Source: Cellulomonas fimi (GTDB lineage: Bacteria > Actinomycetota > Actinomycetes > Actinomycetales > Cellulomonadaceae). From it: DNA of 46,729 nucleotides. Below, piece after piece: positions 16,500 through 25,127 of this stretch. Within the stretch, counting starts at the first letter, position 1. The number at the start of each line of letters is the position of its first letter. The notes below the pieces were generated by a model. The model did no database searches and was not told the DNA's origin. It saw only the letters and a program-made list of their open reading frames with translations. Location of the stretch: assembly GCF_028527925.1 (NCBI RefSeq), contig NZ_JAPESW010000029.1, positions 1-46,729 of the forward strand. Direction: 5' to 3'. Made by a program: the position numbers and the translations under genes.

Positions 16500-19400
16500 T
16501 CACCTCCGGAACAGGAAGTCGGGTGCGGCGACCGAGCTCGGGTTCACCAGCAGGTCCGTGTCGACCTCCCCGAACAGCGGGCCGGGCGACGTGCCGGTGC
16601 CGACGAGCCGGCGCGGGCCGAGCAGGGTGTCCGCGACGATCGGCACCGAGGCCTGGAAGCTGCCGTCGGCCCGCGCGGTGTAGGGGCCGGGCGCGCTCAT
16701 GATGCCGGGGGACCAGGACAGCCGGACGGGCTCGCCGGGCGGGAACCACCGGCCGTTGACGAACGCGACGCCGCCGGGCCGCAGGACGGTCGGCACGACG
16801 AGGAGCTCGGGGGCACGCACCTCGACGGGCGCGCTCGCCGTGTCGTCGGCGGGCACGGGGTCGGCCGACGAGGTCGCGACCGCGGCCGTGATCGGCCCGC
16901 TCTGGGGCGGGCCGGTGACGGCCCCGGCGGTCAACGTCGACGTCACGACGCGCGTCGCGCCGGGGCCGACCGTCCCGAGCGCGCAGACGCCCGCCGCGAC
17001 GGTGCACGGCTCGCCGCCCGCGGTCGTCACGATCCCGGGGAACGTCGTCGTGAGGGTGACGTCGTCGGCGGGCTGCCCGCCGAGGTTGGTGACCGTGAAC
17101 GTCGCGCTGCCCGGCTGCCCGCCGACCCACAGCACGGGGGGTGCGACGGTGACCGCGACGGACACGCCGAGCGCGACGCCGGGGGTGAGCGTGGCGGTGT
17201 TGTCGGTGACGTCCCGCTCGGGGCTCGTGCTCGTGACGCCCGCGGTGATCGGCCCGGACGTGGTCGACACGCCCTGCACGGGGACGTCGATCACGACGGG
17301 CGCCCCGCCGGCCGGCAGCGGCGTCGTGAGGGGGCACGTCAGCTGCTGCCCGGTGACCGTGCACCCCGGGACGCCCGGGGTCGTGAGGCCGGGGGGCAGC
17401 TCGACGTCCACCTGCGCGCGCCGCACGAGTCCCGGTCCGGCGTTGCTCACGGACACGGTGAGCGTCGTGGACCCGTCGGCCGCCGGTGCCGCCGTGAGCG
17501 TCACCGCGAGGTCCGCGTAGGGGCGGTAGGCCGGCTCGTCCTGCGTCCCCTGCGTGTCCGTGACGAGCCGCAGGCCCGCGCCGTCGACCGCGGAGACGGC
17601 CCAGATGCCCCGCTGCTGCGGCTGGCCCGCGCGGAACGCGGAGAAGGCGATCTCGGTCCCGTCGGGCGACCACGCGGGGTGGTCGGTGCCGTCGACGGTC
17701 GGGCGCGAGGGGGTCGCGGTGCCGTCGCTGCGGATGCCGGTGAGCGCCACGGCGCTCGTCACCGGGGGCAGGTTCCCGGTCGTGTCGAGCGTGAGGATCC
17801 CGATCCCGCCGAGGGCGACCGCGCCGGAGAGCGGGAGCTCCGGCAGGCCGAGGTTGCGGGTCGCCAGGTCCACGACCGCGAGGCGCGTGCCGTCGGGGGA
17901 CAGGGCGGGGGAGCGTCCGGACACGACCTGCGGGCACAGGGCGGCGGGAGCGCAGGGGTCCGCGACGACGAACGGCTGCTCGGGCGTGGTGCCCCGCGAG
18001 TCGACCGACCAGATCGTCGTCGCCCGGACGGGGTACCGCTCGGCAGCGGGTACGTCCGCGCCCCGGTCGTCGAGGTACCAGCGGCTGAAGAACAGGCGCG
18101 ACCCGTCGGGCGTCCACGTCGGGTCGTGGTCCTCGACGAGCACCCCCTCGACGCCCTGCGTCACCTGCGTGACCGTCGCCGGGCTCGTGGAGAGGTCCGC
18201 GACGTAGAGCAGCGTCGGAGCGTTGCCGTTCGGGTCCGGCGAGCGCGCGAACGCCACGCGCGTGCCGTCGGGCGACCACGCGGGCTCCGCGTCGAACGGA
18301 CCGTGCGGGTAGTCGAGCACGGTCCCCGCGTTCTCGTCCGCCGGGGTGCTGCGGATCACCTGCGACAGCTCCCACCCGAACGGCACCGGTTCCGCGTTCT
18401 CGGAGGCGTACGCGAGCTCGTCTCCGGCGGGGTGGTACGCGGGCGACAGCTCGTGCAGCGGCTCCGGCGGCGGCGCGCTCGGCTCGTCGGGCGGCCGCGT
18501 CTCGGTGCGCTGCGCGAGGATGCGCAGGTCCCCGCTGCCGTCGGCGCGCACGTCGTGGATGTCGATCAGCCGGGGCGCGTCGGTGAACGTCAGGTAGGCG
18601 GCCGGCGTGTCGCCCTCGCCGCCGTCGAACACGGACCCCCAGGTCGGGTGGGACTCGCTGCGTCCCGGCGTCGCGATCACGGGCTCCTGGAACTCGACGG
18701 TGATGCCCTCCTCGCTGTCGTCGAGGAACCCGATCCAGACGTCGCCCGCCGGGTCGAGCTCGCGGCTCGTCCACGCCAGCCACGCGACGTCGTCGACCTG
18801 GCCGAACGTCGGCTCGGACGCCTGCACGCGGCCCGGGTACTCCTCGCTGCCGGCGCCGGGCGGGTAGAGGTCGACGACCTCGCCGTCGTTGCCCTCGAAC
18901 AGGCTCGCGGGCTGACCCTCCCGGTCGATGCCGACGAGCCCGAGGGAGCCGTCGGGGCGGAACTGCGAGGTGGTGAACGCGACGGTCGCGGTGGAGTCGC
19001 TCCACGGCGACACCGTGGGCTGGGTCTCGGCGGCAGGCCCGTCGGTGAGCCGCACGGCCTCCAGCGTGTCGGTGGACACCGACCACAGGTCGCCCAGCGG
19101 GTCGGACTCGGTGCTGCTGTAGACGATCCGGTCGCTGTCGGAGGTCCACGCGGGCCACGTCTCGTCGAACTCGCCCGTCGTCACCGCCTCGGCCTGGTCG
19201 CCGACCTCCTCGCACCAGTCCAGGTCGTCGGGGAAGGCGAGGTCGTCGATCGAGGCCCGGACGATCGACCACGTCCCGTCGCGCGTGGTCGCCCACGCGA
19301 TCCACGTGCCGTCCGGCGAGATGACGGGGTGCGACTCGACGGCCGCGTCGCAGGTGAGGCGCACGACCTGCGTCGGCAGGTCCTCGGTCGCCTCGTAGCG

Positions 19401-19877
19401 GACGAACACGTCGCCCTCGGGCAGGTACCGCGCGCTGACGAACGCGGTCGGCGGCTGCGTCTCGAACCGGCCGCCCGGGCGACCGCCCGGCTGCTGGACC
19501 GAGGCCTCCGCGTCGTAGCGGTGGTCCTGCTCGACCCCGCCGATGCCCTGGACGTCGAGGTCCCCGAACGCGGGCAGGACGGTCCGGCCCCCGACGGGCG
19601 GAGCGGCCGCGCCGAGCGGCCCTCCGGCACCGCCGGGTCCGGCCGCGATCTCGGGCACGCCGGGGTCCTCGCCCGCCTCGGGCTCGGGAACGGGCTCGGG
19701 CGGGTCGGTGACGAGCGCGTACATGAGGCGCTGCTCCGAGTCCGCGTACGCGAGCCGCGGCTCCGTGACGAGCGGCGCCGGCAGCGCCGCGGGCCGCGGC
19801 CCGATCCCGGCCGCCGCGAGGACCGTCGAGGGCAGCACGACGGCAGCGACCAGCCCAGCCGTGAGTGCTCGGCGCAC
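16500..19877 (-). CDS. secreted TolB-like beta-propeller protein with CARDB/DUF11-type domains, in eCIS operon
   Basis: A 1125-residue protein. I choose the GTG at 19877 because a GGAGGAGG site precedes it and the protein then opens with a signal peptide (VRRALTAGLVAAVVLPSTVL then AAAG). Residues of about 150-785 hold many SPDGTxIAW/F repeats typical of TolB/PD40 propeller blades (HPVISPDGTWIAWATTRDGT and others). At about 786-1020 are two CARDB/DUF11-like beta domains (SVSNAGPGLVRRAQV, TVTNLGGQPADDV). A last beta domain reaches FLFRR. There is no cell-wall sorting signal or membrane anchor. It is coupled to the DUF4255 gene. A surface-binding or target-recognition role outside the cell is possible but inferred. 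Confidence 0.82.
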   Translation of the reverse strand: MRRALTAGLVAAVVLPSTVLAAAGIGPRPAALPAPLVTEPRLAYADSEQRLMYALVTDPPEPVPEPEAGEDPGVPEIAAGPGGAGGPLGAAAPPVGGRTVLPAFGDLDVQGIGGVEQDHRYDAEASVQQPGGRPGGRFETQPPTAFVSARYLPEGDVFVRYEATEDLPTQVVRLTCDAAVESHPVISPDGTWIAWATTRDGTWSIVRASIDDLAFPDDLDWCEEVGDQAEAVTTGEFDETWPAWTSDSDRIVYSSTESDPLGDLWSVSTDTLEAVRLTDGPAAETQPTVSPWSDSTATVAFTTSQFRPDGSLGLVGIDREGQPASLFEGNDGEVVDLYPPGAGSEEYPGRVQASEPTFGQVDDVAWLAWTSRELDPAGDVWIGFLDDSEEGITVEFQEPVIATPGRSESHPTWGSVFDGGEGDTPAAYLTFTDAPRLIDIHDVRADGSGDLRILAQRTETRPPDEPSAPPPEPLHELSPAYHPAGDELAYASENAEPVPFGWELSQVIRSTPADENAGTVLDYPHGPFDAEPAWSPDGTRVAFARSPDPNGNAPTLLYVADLSTSPATVTQVTQGVEGVLVEDHDPTWTPDGSRLFFSRWYLDDRGADVPAAERYPVRATTIWSVDSRGTTPEQPFVVADPCAPAALCPQVVSGRSPALSPDGTRLAVVDLATRNLGLPELPLSGAVALGGIGILTLDTTGNLPPVTSAVALTGIRSDGTATPSRPTVDGTDHPAWSPDGTEIAFSAFRAGQPQQRGIWAVSAVDGAGLRLVTDTQGTQDEPAYRPYADLAVTLTAAPAADGSTTLTVSVSNAGPGLVRRAQVDVELPPGLTTPGVPGCTVTGQQLTCPLTTPLPAGGAPVVIDVPVQGVSTTSGPITAGVTSTSPERDVTDNTATLTPGVALGVSVAVTVAPPVLWVGGQPGSATFTVTNLGGQPADDVTLTTTFPGIVTTAGGEPCTVAAGVCALGTVGPGATRVVTSTLTAGAVTGPPQSGPITAAVATSSADPVPADDTASAPVEVRAPELLVVPTVLRPGGVAFVNGRWFPPGEPVRLSWSPGIMSAPGPYTARADGSFQASVPIVADTLLGPRRLVGTGTSPGPLFGEVDTDLLVNPSSVAAPDFLFRR

Positions 19878-19989
19878 GACGCCTCCTCCGCGCTCGGTGC
19901 GGTGTCCCACGGTGCCGCCCGCGGACGGACCCCGGCACACGCCCCCGGTCAGCCGTCGGGGCAGCCGCCCCGGGCCGAAAGGGCAGCGG

Positions 19990-20613
19990 TCAGATGAGCC
20001 CTTCGCGCAGCGCGTACGCGACCGCGTGCGAGCGGTTGCGCAGCTGCAGGCGCGTCGTGACGTCGTGCAGCACGTTCTTCACGGTCCGCTCGGAGTACGC
20101 GAGGTGCTGCGCGATCTCGGACGTGTCGTAGCCGTCGGCGACGAGCCGCAGCACCTCGATCTCGCGCGACGCGAGCCCGGTGAACGTCAGCCCGCGCGGC
20201 CGCAGCACCTGCCGCTGCAGCGTGCCGACCTGGTCGAGCAGGCGGCCCAGCAGGTCGGGCGGCACGCTGCCCTCGCCGGTCGCGGCGCCGCAGATCACGC
20301 GCACGAGCCGGTCGGGCGTGGCCTCGGCGCGGCGTACGAGCCCGAGCACCCCGGCCTCGACCGCCGTGACCACGTCGCCGTCCTCGAGCCGGCCCGCGAC
20401 CAGCACGGCCTGCGCGGCGCTCTGCCGTCGCACCATGCGGACCAGGCGCAGCGCGTCGTCGTCCACCGAGTCCGCCACCACGACGGCGACCTGCGCGTTG
20501 GGCGCCTCCTCCGCGGGCACCACGCGCACCTCGGGACGCGGCCGCAGCGCGCTCACCACTCCTGCCTCCGAGATCGGGTCCCTCGCGCTGACCCACACGG
20601 CCACCCTGTCCAT
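19990..20613 (-). CDS. LuxR/NarL-type regulator with atypical receiver
   Basis: A 207-residue protein. Residues of about 145-205 are a clear LuxR helix-turn-helix (LASREIEVLRLVADGYDTSE, then IAQHLAYSERTVKNVLHDV). The N-terminal half is receiver-like, but the usual acidic pocket near residue 10 is missing (VAVWVSARDP) and the phosphoacceptor region reads VVVADSVDD, so phosphorylation is doubtful. No kinase gene is nearby. It begins the eCIS minus-strand block, 112 bases before the beta-propeller start, and is divergent from the membrane-protein gene. It is therefore the best candidate for the cluster's regulator. Confidence 0.85.
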   Translation of the reverse strand: MDRVAVWVSARDPISEAGVVSALRPRPEVRVVPAEEAPNAQVAVVVADSVDDDALRLVRMVRRQSAAQAVLVAGRLEDGDVVTAVEAGVLGLVRRAEATPDRLVRVICGAATGEGSVPPDLLGRLLDQVGTLQRQVLRPRGLTFTGLASREIEVLRLVADGYDTSEIAQHLAYSERTVKNVLHDVTTRLQLRNRSHAVAYALREGLI

Positions 20614-20632
20614 CGTCGCCCCCTGCGCCGTG

Positions 20633-20651
20633 GCACCCGCTGCTCGGGTGC
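20633..20651. promoter_or_regulatory. GCACCCG-CTGCT-CGGGTGC inverted repeat in divergent promoter region
   Basis: Two 7-base perfect arms with a 5-base spacer lie 20 bases upstream of the LuxR-type gene start, in the 166-base divergent region shared with the membrane-protein gene. It is a plausible operator for autoregulation or for coordinating the two arms of the eCIS. No experimental match is known to me. Confidence 0.35.
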
Positions 20652-20779
20652 ACTGACGGACAGCGTGCCGGGGCGCACTGATCGTGCAGTCAACAACGAC
20701 TCAACGGGCATCCGCGGTGCCCCTCCGGCCGGGCCGCAGGCCGTACCGCGCGCCCGACCCCGCTCGTAGCGTCGCGAGC

Positions 20780-22108
20780 ATGACGACGACGGCGAAGCTG
20801 GACTCGGCGCGCGTGGAGCTCAGCCCCGGCACCGAGGCGGTCGTCCCGCTGCAGATCCGGAACACGGGCGACGTGGTGGAGGGCTACCGCATCGAGGTGC
20901 TGGGCGCGCCCGCGGCGTGGACGACGGTCGAGCCGGCCGTCATCGAGGGCCTCTACCCGGGCACGACGACGACGGCGACCGTGCGGTTCGCGCCGCCGCG
21001 GTCCGCGGCCGTGCCCGCGGGGACGCTCGACTTCGGCATCCGCGTCGTCCCGTTCGAGCACGTCGACGAGACGGTGATCCCCGAGGGCGTCGTCGAGGTC
21101 CTGCCGTTCCTCGACACGACCGCCGAGCTGCTGCCGCGCACGTCGCACGGCCGCAGCGGGGCCCGGCACCGCGTCGCGCTCGACAACCGCGGCAACGTCC
21201 CCGTGACGGTGTCGCTCACGGCCGCCGACGACAACGGTGCGCTCGCCTTCCGCGTCCGCCCGCAGATCGTCGCCGTGAACCCGGGCACCGTCGAGTTCGC
21301 CGACGTGCGCGTCACACCCGAGAAGCGGCTGTGGCGCGGTCCCGACATCACGATGCCGTTCACGGTGACCGCCGCCGCGGAGAACACCACGCCCGTCCTG
21401 CTCGACGGTGCGCACGTGCAGGTCGCGACGATCCCCAAGTGGTTCTTCAAGGCGCTGCTCGCGCTGCTGCTCCTGCTGGCCCTGCTCGCGCTGCTGTGGT
21501 TCACGCTCCTCAAGCCGGTCATCGAGTCCGCCGCCAAGTCGTCGGTCGAGGACGAGGTCGCGCAGGCGCAGGAGGCCGCCGCCGCCGCGCAGCAGGCCGC
21601 GACCGCGGCGCAGCAGTCGTCGACCGGCGCCGGGCAGGCCGCCGCCGCTGCGCAGGAGCAGGTCGCGCAGATGGAGGACCTCACGCAGAACTTCCTGCCG
21701 CCGACCGAGATCCTCACGCCCACGACGCAGCGCATGACGGTGCAGACGCCGCCGTCCGCGACCGCGGTCGACGCCGACCCGTTCGTCGTGCCCGACGGCG
21801 GCACGTTCCGGCTCACCGACCTCGTCCTCAACAACCCGCAGGGCGACTTCGGGCGGCTGCTGCTCACGCAGACCCCGGCCGGCGGCGACCCCGCGGTGCT
21901 GTTCGACGTCGCGCTCGAGAACTTCCGCGACAACGACTTCCACTTCCAGACGCCGATCGTCCTGCAGTCCGGCACAGCCCTCACGATGTCCGTGATCTGC
22001 CGCGCGCCCGGGCAGCCGCAGAACGAGACGTCACCGCCCACGCAGTGCGACGACGCGCTCGTCTTCAGCGGACAGCTCGCCGTCCCGGCCCCGCCGCCCG
22101 CGCCCTGA
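20780..22108 (+). CDS. single-span membrane protein, candidate eCIS membrane anchor (CisA-like topology)
   Basis: A 442-residue protein with the ATG at 20780; an in-phase open frame upstream lacks a good site. Residues 1-215 form two Ig-like beta domains (VELSPGTEAVVPLQIRNTGD begins the first). A strong membrane span lies at about 221-244 (FFKALLALLLLLALLALLWF). An Ala/Gln-rich coiled coil follows at about 255-300, then a C-terminal beta domain at about 330-435. There is no signal peptide, so the N-terminal half is probably cytoplasmic and the C-terminal half outside. This layout recalls CisA, the membrane protein that tethers the Streptomyces CIS to the membrane. Sequence homology could not be tested here. 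Confidence 0.75.
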   Translation: MTTTAKLDSARVELSPGTEAVVPLQIRNTGDVVEGYRIEVLGAPAAWTTVEPAVIEGLYPGTTTTATVRFAPPRSAAVPAGTLDFGIRVVPFEHVDETVIPEGVVEVLPFLDTTAELLPRTSHGRSGARHRVALDNRGNVPVTVSLTAADDNGALAFRVRPQIVAVNPGTVEFADVRVTPEKRLWRGPDITMPFTVTAAAENTTPVLLDGAHVQVATIPKWFFKALLALLLLLALLALLWFTLLKPVIESAAKSSVEDEVAQAQEAAAAAQQAATAAQQSSTGAGQAAAAAQEQVAQMEDLTQNFLPPTEILTPTTQRMTVQTPPSATAVDADPFVVPDGGTFRLTDLVLNNPQGDFGRLLLTQTPAGGDPAVLFDVALENFRDNDFHFQTPIVLQSGTALTMSVICRAPGQPQNETSPPTQCDDALVFSGQLAVPAPPPAP

Positions 22109-22123
22109 CCGCCGCGCCGGCTG

Positions 22124-22133
22124 CCCGATCGGG
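22124..22133. promoter_or_regulatory. CCCGATCGGG dyad overlapping the PAAR ribosome-binding site
   Basis: The 10-base core shared with the sites at 12567 and 13451, here 9 bases before the PAAR ATG. The last bases run into the GGGAGG ribosome-binding site, so a protein or an RNA fold here could affect translation as well as transcription. Confidence 0.4.
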
Positions 22134-22142
22134 AGGCTGCAC

Positions 22143-22460
22143 ATGCCCATGGGTCCCGCGCTGCGCGTCGGCGACACCGCGCTGTGCCCGCTGTTCGACG
22201 GCCCGAAGCCGCACGTCGGCGGCCCGATCACCCCGGCCGCCGGGGTCATGACGGTCCTCATCGGCAACCAGCCGGCGGCGGTCGCCAACGCGATGCCCGG
22301 CGGCATCCCGTGCGTGTCGCCCGCGCCCAACGGCATCGCGATGGGCTCGCTGACCGTCCTGATCGGCAACTTCCCGGCGGCGCGGCTCGCGGACACGAGC
22401 ATGCACGGCACCCCCGTCGTCCCGGGCCCGGGCTGCCCGACGGTCATCATCGGCGGCTGA
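22143..22460 (+). CDS. PAAR-like spike-tip protein, eCIS
   Basis: A 105-residue PAAR-fold protein (MPMGPALRVGDTALCPLFDG at the start). It shows repeated short beta units, including TVLIGNQPAAVANAMPGGIP and TVLIGNFPAARLADTSMHG, and ends VPGPGCPTVIIGG. Cys and His residues near the middle and end (CVSP, MHG, GCPT) fit the metal-binding cone. In eCIS and T6SS it sharpens the VgrG spike. The gene is 34 bases after the membrane-protein gene on the plus strand and so is separated from the spike gene by about 17 kb. The ribosome-binding site GGGAGG is well placed. No effector domain is attached. Confidence 0.85.
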   Translation: MPMGPALRVGDTALCPLFDGPKPHVGGPITPAAGVMTVLIGNQPAAVANAMPGGIPCVSPAPNGIAMGSLTVLIGNFPAARLADTSMHGTPVVPGPGCPTVIIGG

Positions 22461-22575
22461 CGCCCGGGCGGCAGCAAGGGTCGCGTCGGTCGGTGAATCG
22501 GTCCGGTGCGTTGCGCTCCGGTGCGTGCGGGGGGATGGTGGCGGCCTGACGCGTCGACGAGGACGGGGGCCCTCG

Positions 22576-25086
22576 ATGAACGGCATGCGCACGCTCGTGG
22601 CCGTGGTGACGGGGGCCCTGGTCGCCGCCGGCCTGGTCGTGGCCGGTCCACCACCCGCGACGGCCGCCGTCCCGGCCGGGTTCACGGAGTCGCTCGTCGC
22701 GACCGTGCCGAACCCGTCCGCGATCGCGTTCACCGCCGACGGTCGGATGCTCGTCACGCAGCAGTCGGGCCGCCTGCGCGTCCGCACGGCCGCGGGCACG
22801 CTGCTGTCGACGCCGGCGCTCGACCTGTCGAGCCGTCTGTGCACCAACTCGGAGCGCGGCCTGCTCGGCGTCGCGACGGACCCCGACCCGGCGACGCGCG
22901 CGATCTACCTCTTCTACACGGCGCGCACGGGCACGACCTGCCCGACGAGCCAGGGCGGGACCCCGGCCGGCGCGCCGGTGAACCGCGTGTCGCGCTTCGT
23001 CCTCGGCGACGACAACCTGGTGGACCCGGCGAGCGAGACGGTCCTGCTCGACGGGATCGCGTCCCCGGCGGGCAACCACAACGCGGGCGACCTGCACGTC
23101 GGCAAGGACGGCTACCTCTACGTCTCGACCGGTGACGGCGGCTGCGACTACCGCGGCGACAGCGGGTGCGGCGGCAACAACGACGCGTCGCGCGACCGCA
23201 ACGTGCTCAACGGCAAGATCCTGCGCGTCGACCGGACCACCGGCGCACCGGCACCGGGCAACCCGTTCCTCGGCACCGGGACCGCGAGCTGCCGTCTGGC
23301 CCCGGCCGCGGCGGGGACGATCTGCCGCGAGACGTTCGCGTGGGGGCTGCGCAACCCGTTCCGGTTCGCGTTCGACCCGAACGCGAGCGGCACGGTCTTC
23401 CACGTCAACGACGTCGGCCAGAACGTGTGGGAGGAGATCGACCTCGGGACGTCGGGCGCGGACTACGGCTGGCCCGTGCGTGAGGGGCACTGCGCGCAGA
23501 CGGGCTCGGCGACGAGCTGCGGCGGCGCGCTCCCGGCCGGGATGACGGACCCGATCCACGACTACGGCCGGAGCACGGGCTGCGGCTCGATCACGGGCGG
23601 CGCGTTCGTCCCCGACGGCGTCTGGCCGGCGGCCTACGAGGACGGGTACCTGTTCAGCGACTACAACTGCGGCAAGCTCATGATGCTCAGGGGCGGGGTG
23701 CGCACCGACGTCTCGACCGGGCTGGGCGCGGCCGTGCACCTCGAGTTCGGGCCCTGGTCGGGCAGCCAGGCGCTCTACTACACGACGTACGCGAACGGCG
23801 GCGAGGTGCGCCGGCTCGCGTACACGGGCACGGCCAACCGCACGCCGACGGCGGCGCTCACCGCCTCGCCGACGAGCGGCGCGGCACCGCTCACCACGAC
23901 GCTCGACGGCCGCGGCAGCAGCGACCCCGACGGCGGCACGCTCACGTACCTGTGGCAGTTCGGCGACGGGACGCCCGACGCGACGACCACGACCCCGACG
24001 GTCCAGCACACGTACGCGGCGGGCACGTGGACCGCGACGCTGCGCGTGCGCGACCCGCAGGGCGCGACGTCGGCCGCGGTGACGGTCCGGATCAGCTCGG
24101 GCAACACAGCGCCGACCGCGCAGATCACGTCACCGGCGGCGGGTGCGACGTTCGTCGTCGGGCAGTCGTACACGCTGAGCGGCTCGGCGACCGACGCGCA
24201 GGACGGCACCCTGCCGGGGTCGCGCCTGTCGTGGACGGTCGTCCGCGTGCACGACCAGCACACCCACCCGTTCCTCGGCCCGGTGACGGGCACGTCGGTG
24301 TCGTTCGAGGCCCCCGGTCCGGAGGACCTCGCGGCTGCCGCGAACAGCCACCTGCGGATCGCACTCACCGCGACGGACTCGCAGGGCGCGACGACGACGG
24401 TGACGCGCGACTTCCTGCCACGCAAGGTCGACGTGACGCTCGCGACCTCGCCCGCGGGACGCACGCTCACGGTCAACGGCCAGACGGTCACCGGTCCGAC
24501 GACGCTCACGTCGTGGGCGGGCTTCGACCTGCGGCTCGCGGTCCCGTCGCAGCAGGACGCGCAGGGCCGCACCTACGAGCTCGACCGCTGGTCGGACGGC
24601 TCGACCGCGGCCAGCCGGACGTGGCGGACACCCTCCGCGGCGACGACGCTCACCGCGACGCTCGGGCTGCGCGGACTCCAGGCGGTCTACTACGACAACG
24701 CCGACCTCACCGGCACGACGGTCTCCCGCATCGACCCGAACGTCGCGTTCGACTGGGGCCTCGCGGCCCCCGTGAGCGGCATCGGCGCCGACACCTTCTC
24801 CGTCCGATGGAGCGGCTCGGTCGTCCCGCGCTACTCGCAGACGTACACGTTCGCGACGACGTCCGACGACGGCGTGCGGCTCTGGGTCGACGGGCGCCTC
24901 GTGATCGACCAGTGGACCAACCACTCCCGCCGCGTCGACACCGGGACGGTCACGCTGACCGCGGGGCAGGCCGTGCCGATCGTGCTCGAGTACTTCGACG
25001 GGCTGCGGAACGCGGTCGCCGAGCTCCGGTGGTCGAGCACGTCGCAGACGTCGGAGATCGTCCCGACGGCCCGCCTGCGGCCGTAG
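22576..25086 (+). CDS. secreted PQQ-dependent sugar dehydrogenase-like protein with PKD and PA14 domains
   Basis: An 836-residue exported protein. The signal peptide MNGMRTLVAVVTGALVAAGL ends near ATAAV. Residues of about 35-418 form a six-bladed GSDH/sorbosone-dehydrogenase propeller with GNHNAGDLHVGKDGYLYVST, the GLRNPFRFAF motif and NDVGQNVWEEIDLG. A PKD domain (GRGSSDPDGGTLTYLWQFGD) covers about 430-505, a further Ig-like part about 507-620, and a PA14 domain about 700-836 (FATTSDDGVRLWVDGRLVID). PA14 usually binds carbohydrate. It may act on polysaccharide-derived sugars outside the cell. It lies 115 bases after the PAAR gene but shows no functional tie to the eCIS. Confidence 0.85.
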   Translation: MNGMRTLVAVVTGALVAAGLVVAGPPPATAAVPAGFTESLVATVPNPSAIAFTADGRMLVTQQSGRLRVRTAAGTLLSTPALDLSSRLCTNSERGLLGVATDPDPATRAIYLFYTARTGTTCPTSQGGTPAGAPVNRVSRFVLGDDNLVDPASETVLLDGIASPAGNHNAGDLHVGKDGYLYVSTGDGGCDYRGDSGCGGNNDASRDRNVLNGKILRVDRTTGAPAPGNPFLGTGTASCRLAPAAAGTICRETFAWGLRNPFRFAFDPNASGTVFHVNDVGQNVWEEIDLGTSGADYGWPVREGHCAQTGSATSCGGALPAGMTDPIHDYGRSTGCGSITGGAFVPDGVWPAAYEDGYLFSDYNCGKLMMLRGGVRTDVSTGLGAAVHLEFGPWSGSQALYYTTYANGGEVRRLAYTGTANRTPTAALTASPTSGAAPLTTTLDGRGSSDPDGGTLTYLWQFGDGTPDATTTTPTVQHTYAAGTWTATLRVRDPQGATSAAVTVRISSGNTAPTAQITSPAAGATFVVGQSYTLSGSATDAQDGTLPGSRLSWTVVRVHDQHTHPFLGPVTGTSVSFEAPGPEDLAAAANSHLRIALTATDSQGATTTVTRDFLPRKVDVTLATSPAGRTLTVNGQTVTGPTTLTSWAGFDLRLAVPSQQDAQGRTYELDRWSDGSTAASRTWRTPSAATTLTATLGLRGLQAVYYDNADLTGTTVSRIDPNVAFDWGLAAPVSGIGADTFSVRWSGSVVPRYSQTYTFATTSDDGVRLWVDGRLVIDQWTNHSRRVDTGTVTLTAGQAVPIVLEYFDGLRNAVAELRWSSTSQTSEIVPTARLRP

Positions 25087-25127
25087 CGTCGCGCGGGTCA
25101 CGGCCCGTCGGGGCCCGTTCGTCGCGG

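Noticed and set aside
16365..19997. A 1210-codon plus-strand open frame opposite the beta-propeller gene
   Set aside because: Arg/Gly/Val-rich shadow frame. The minus strand carries a signal peptide, a ribosome-binding site and propeller repeats.
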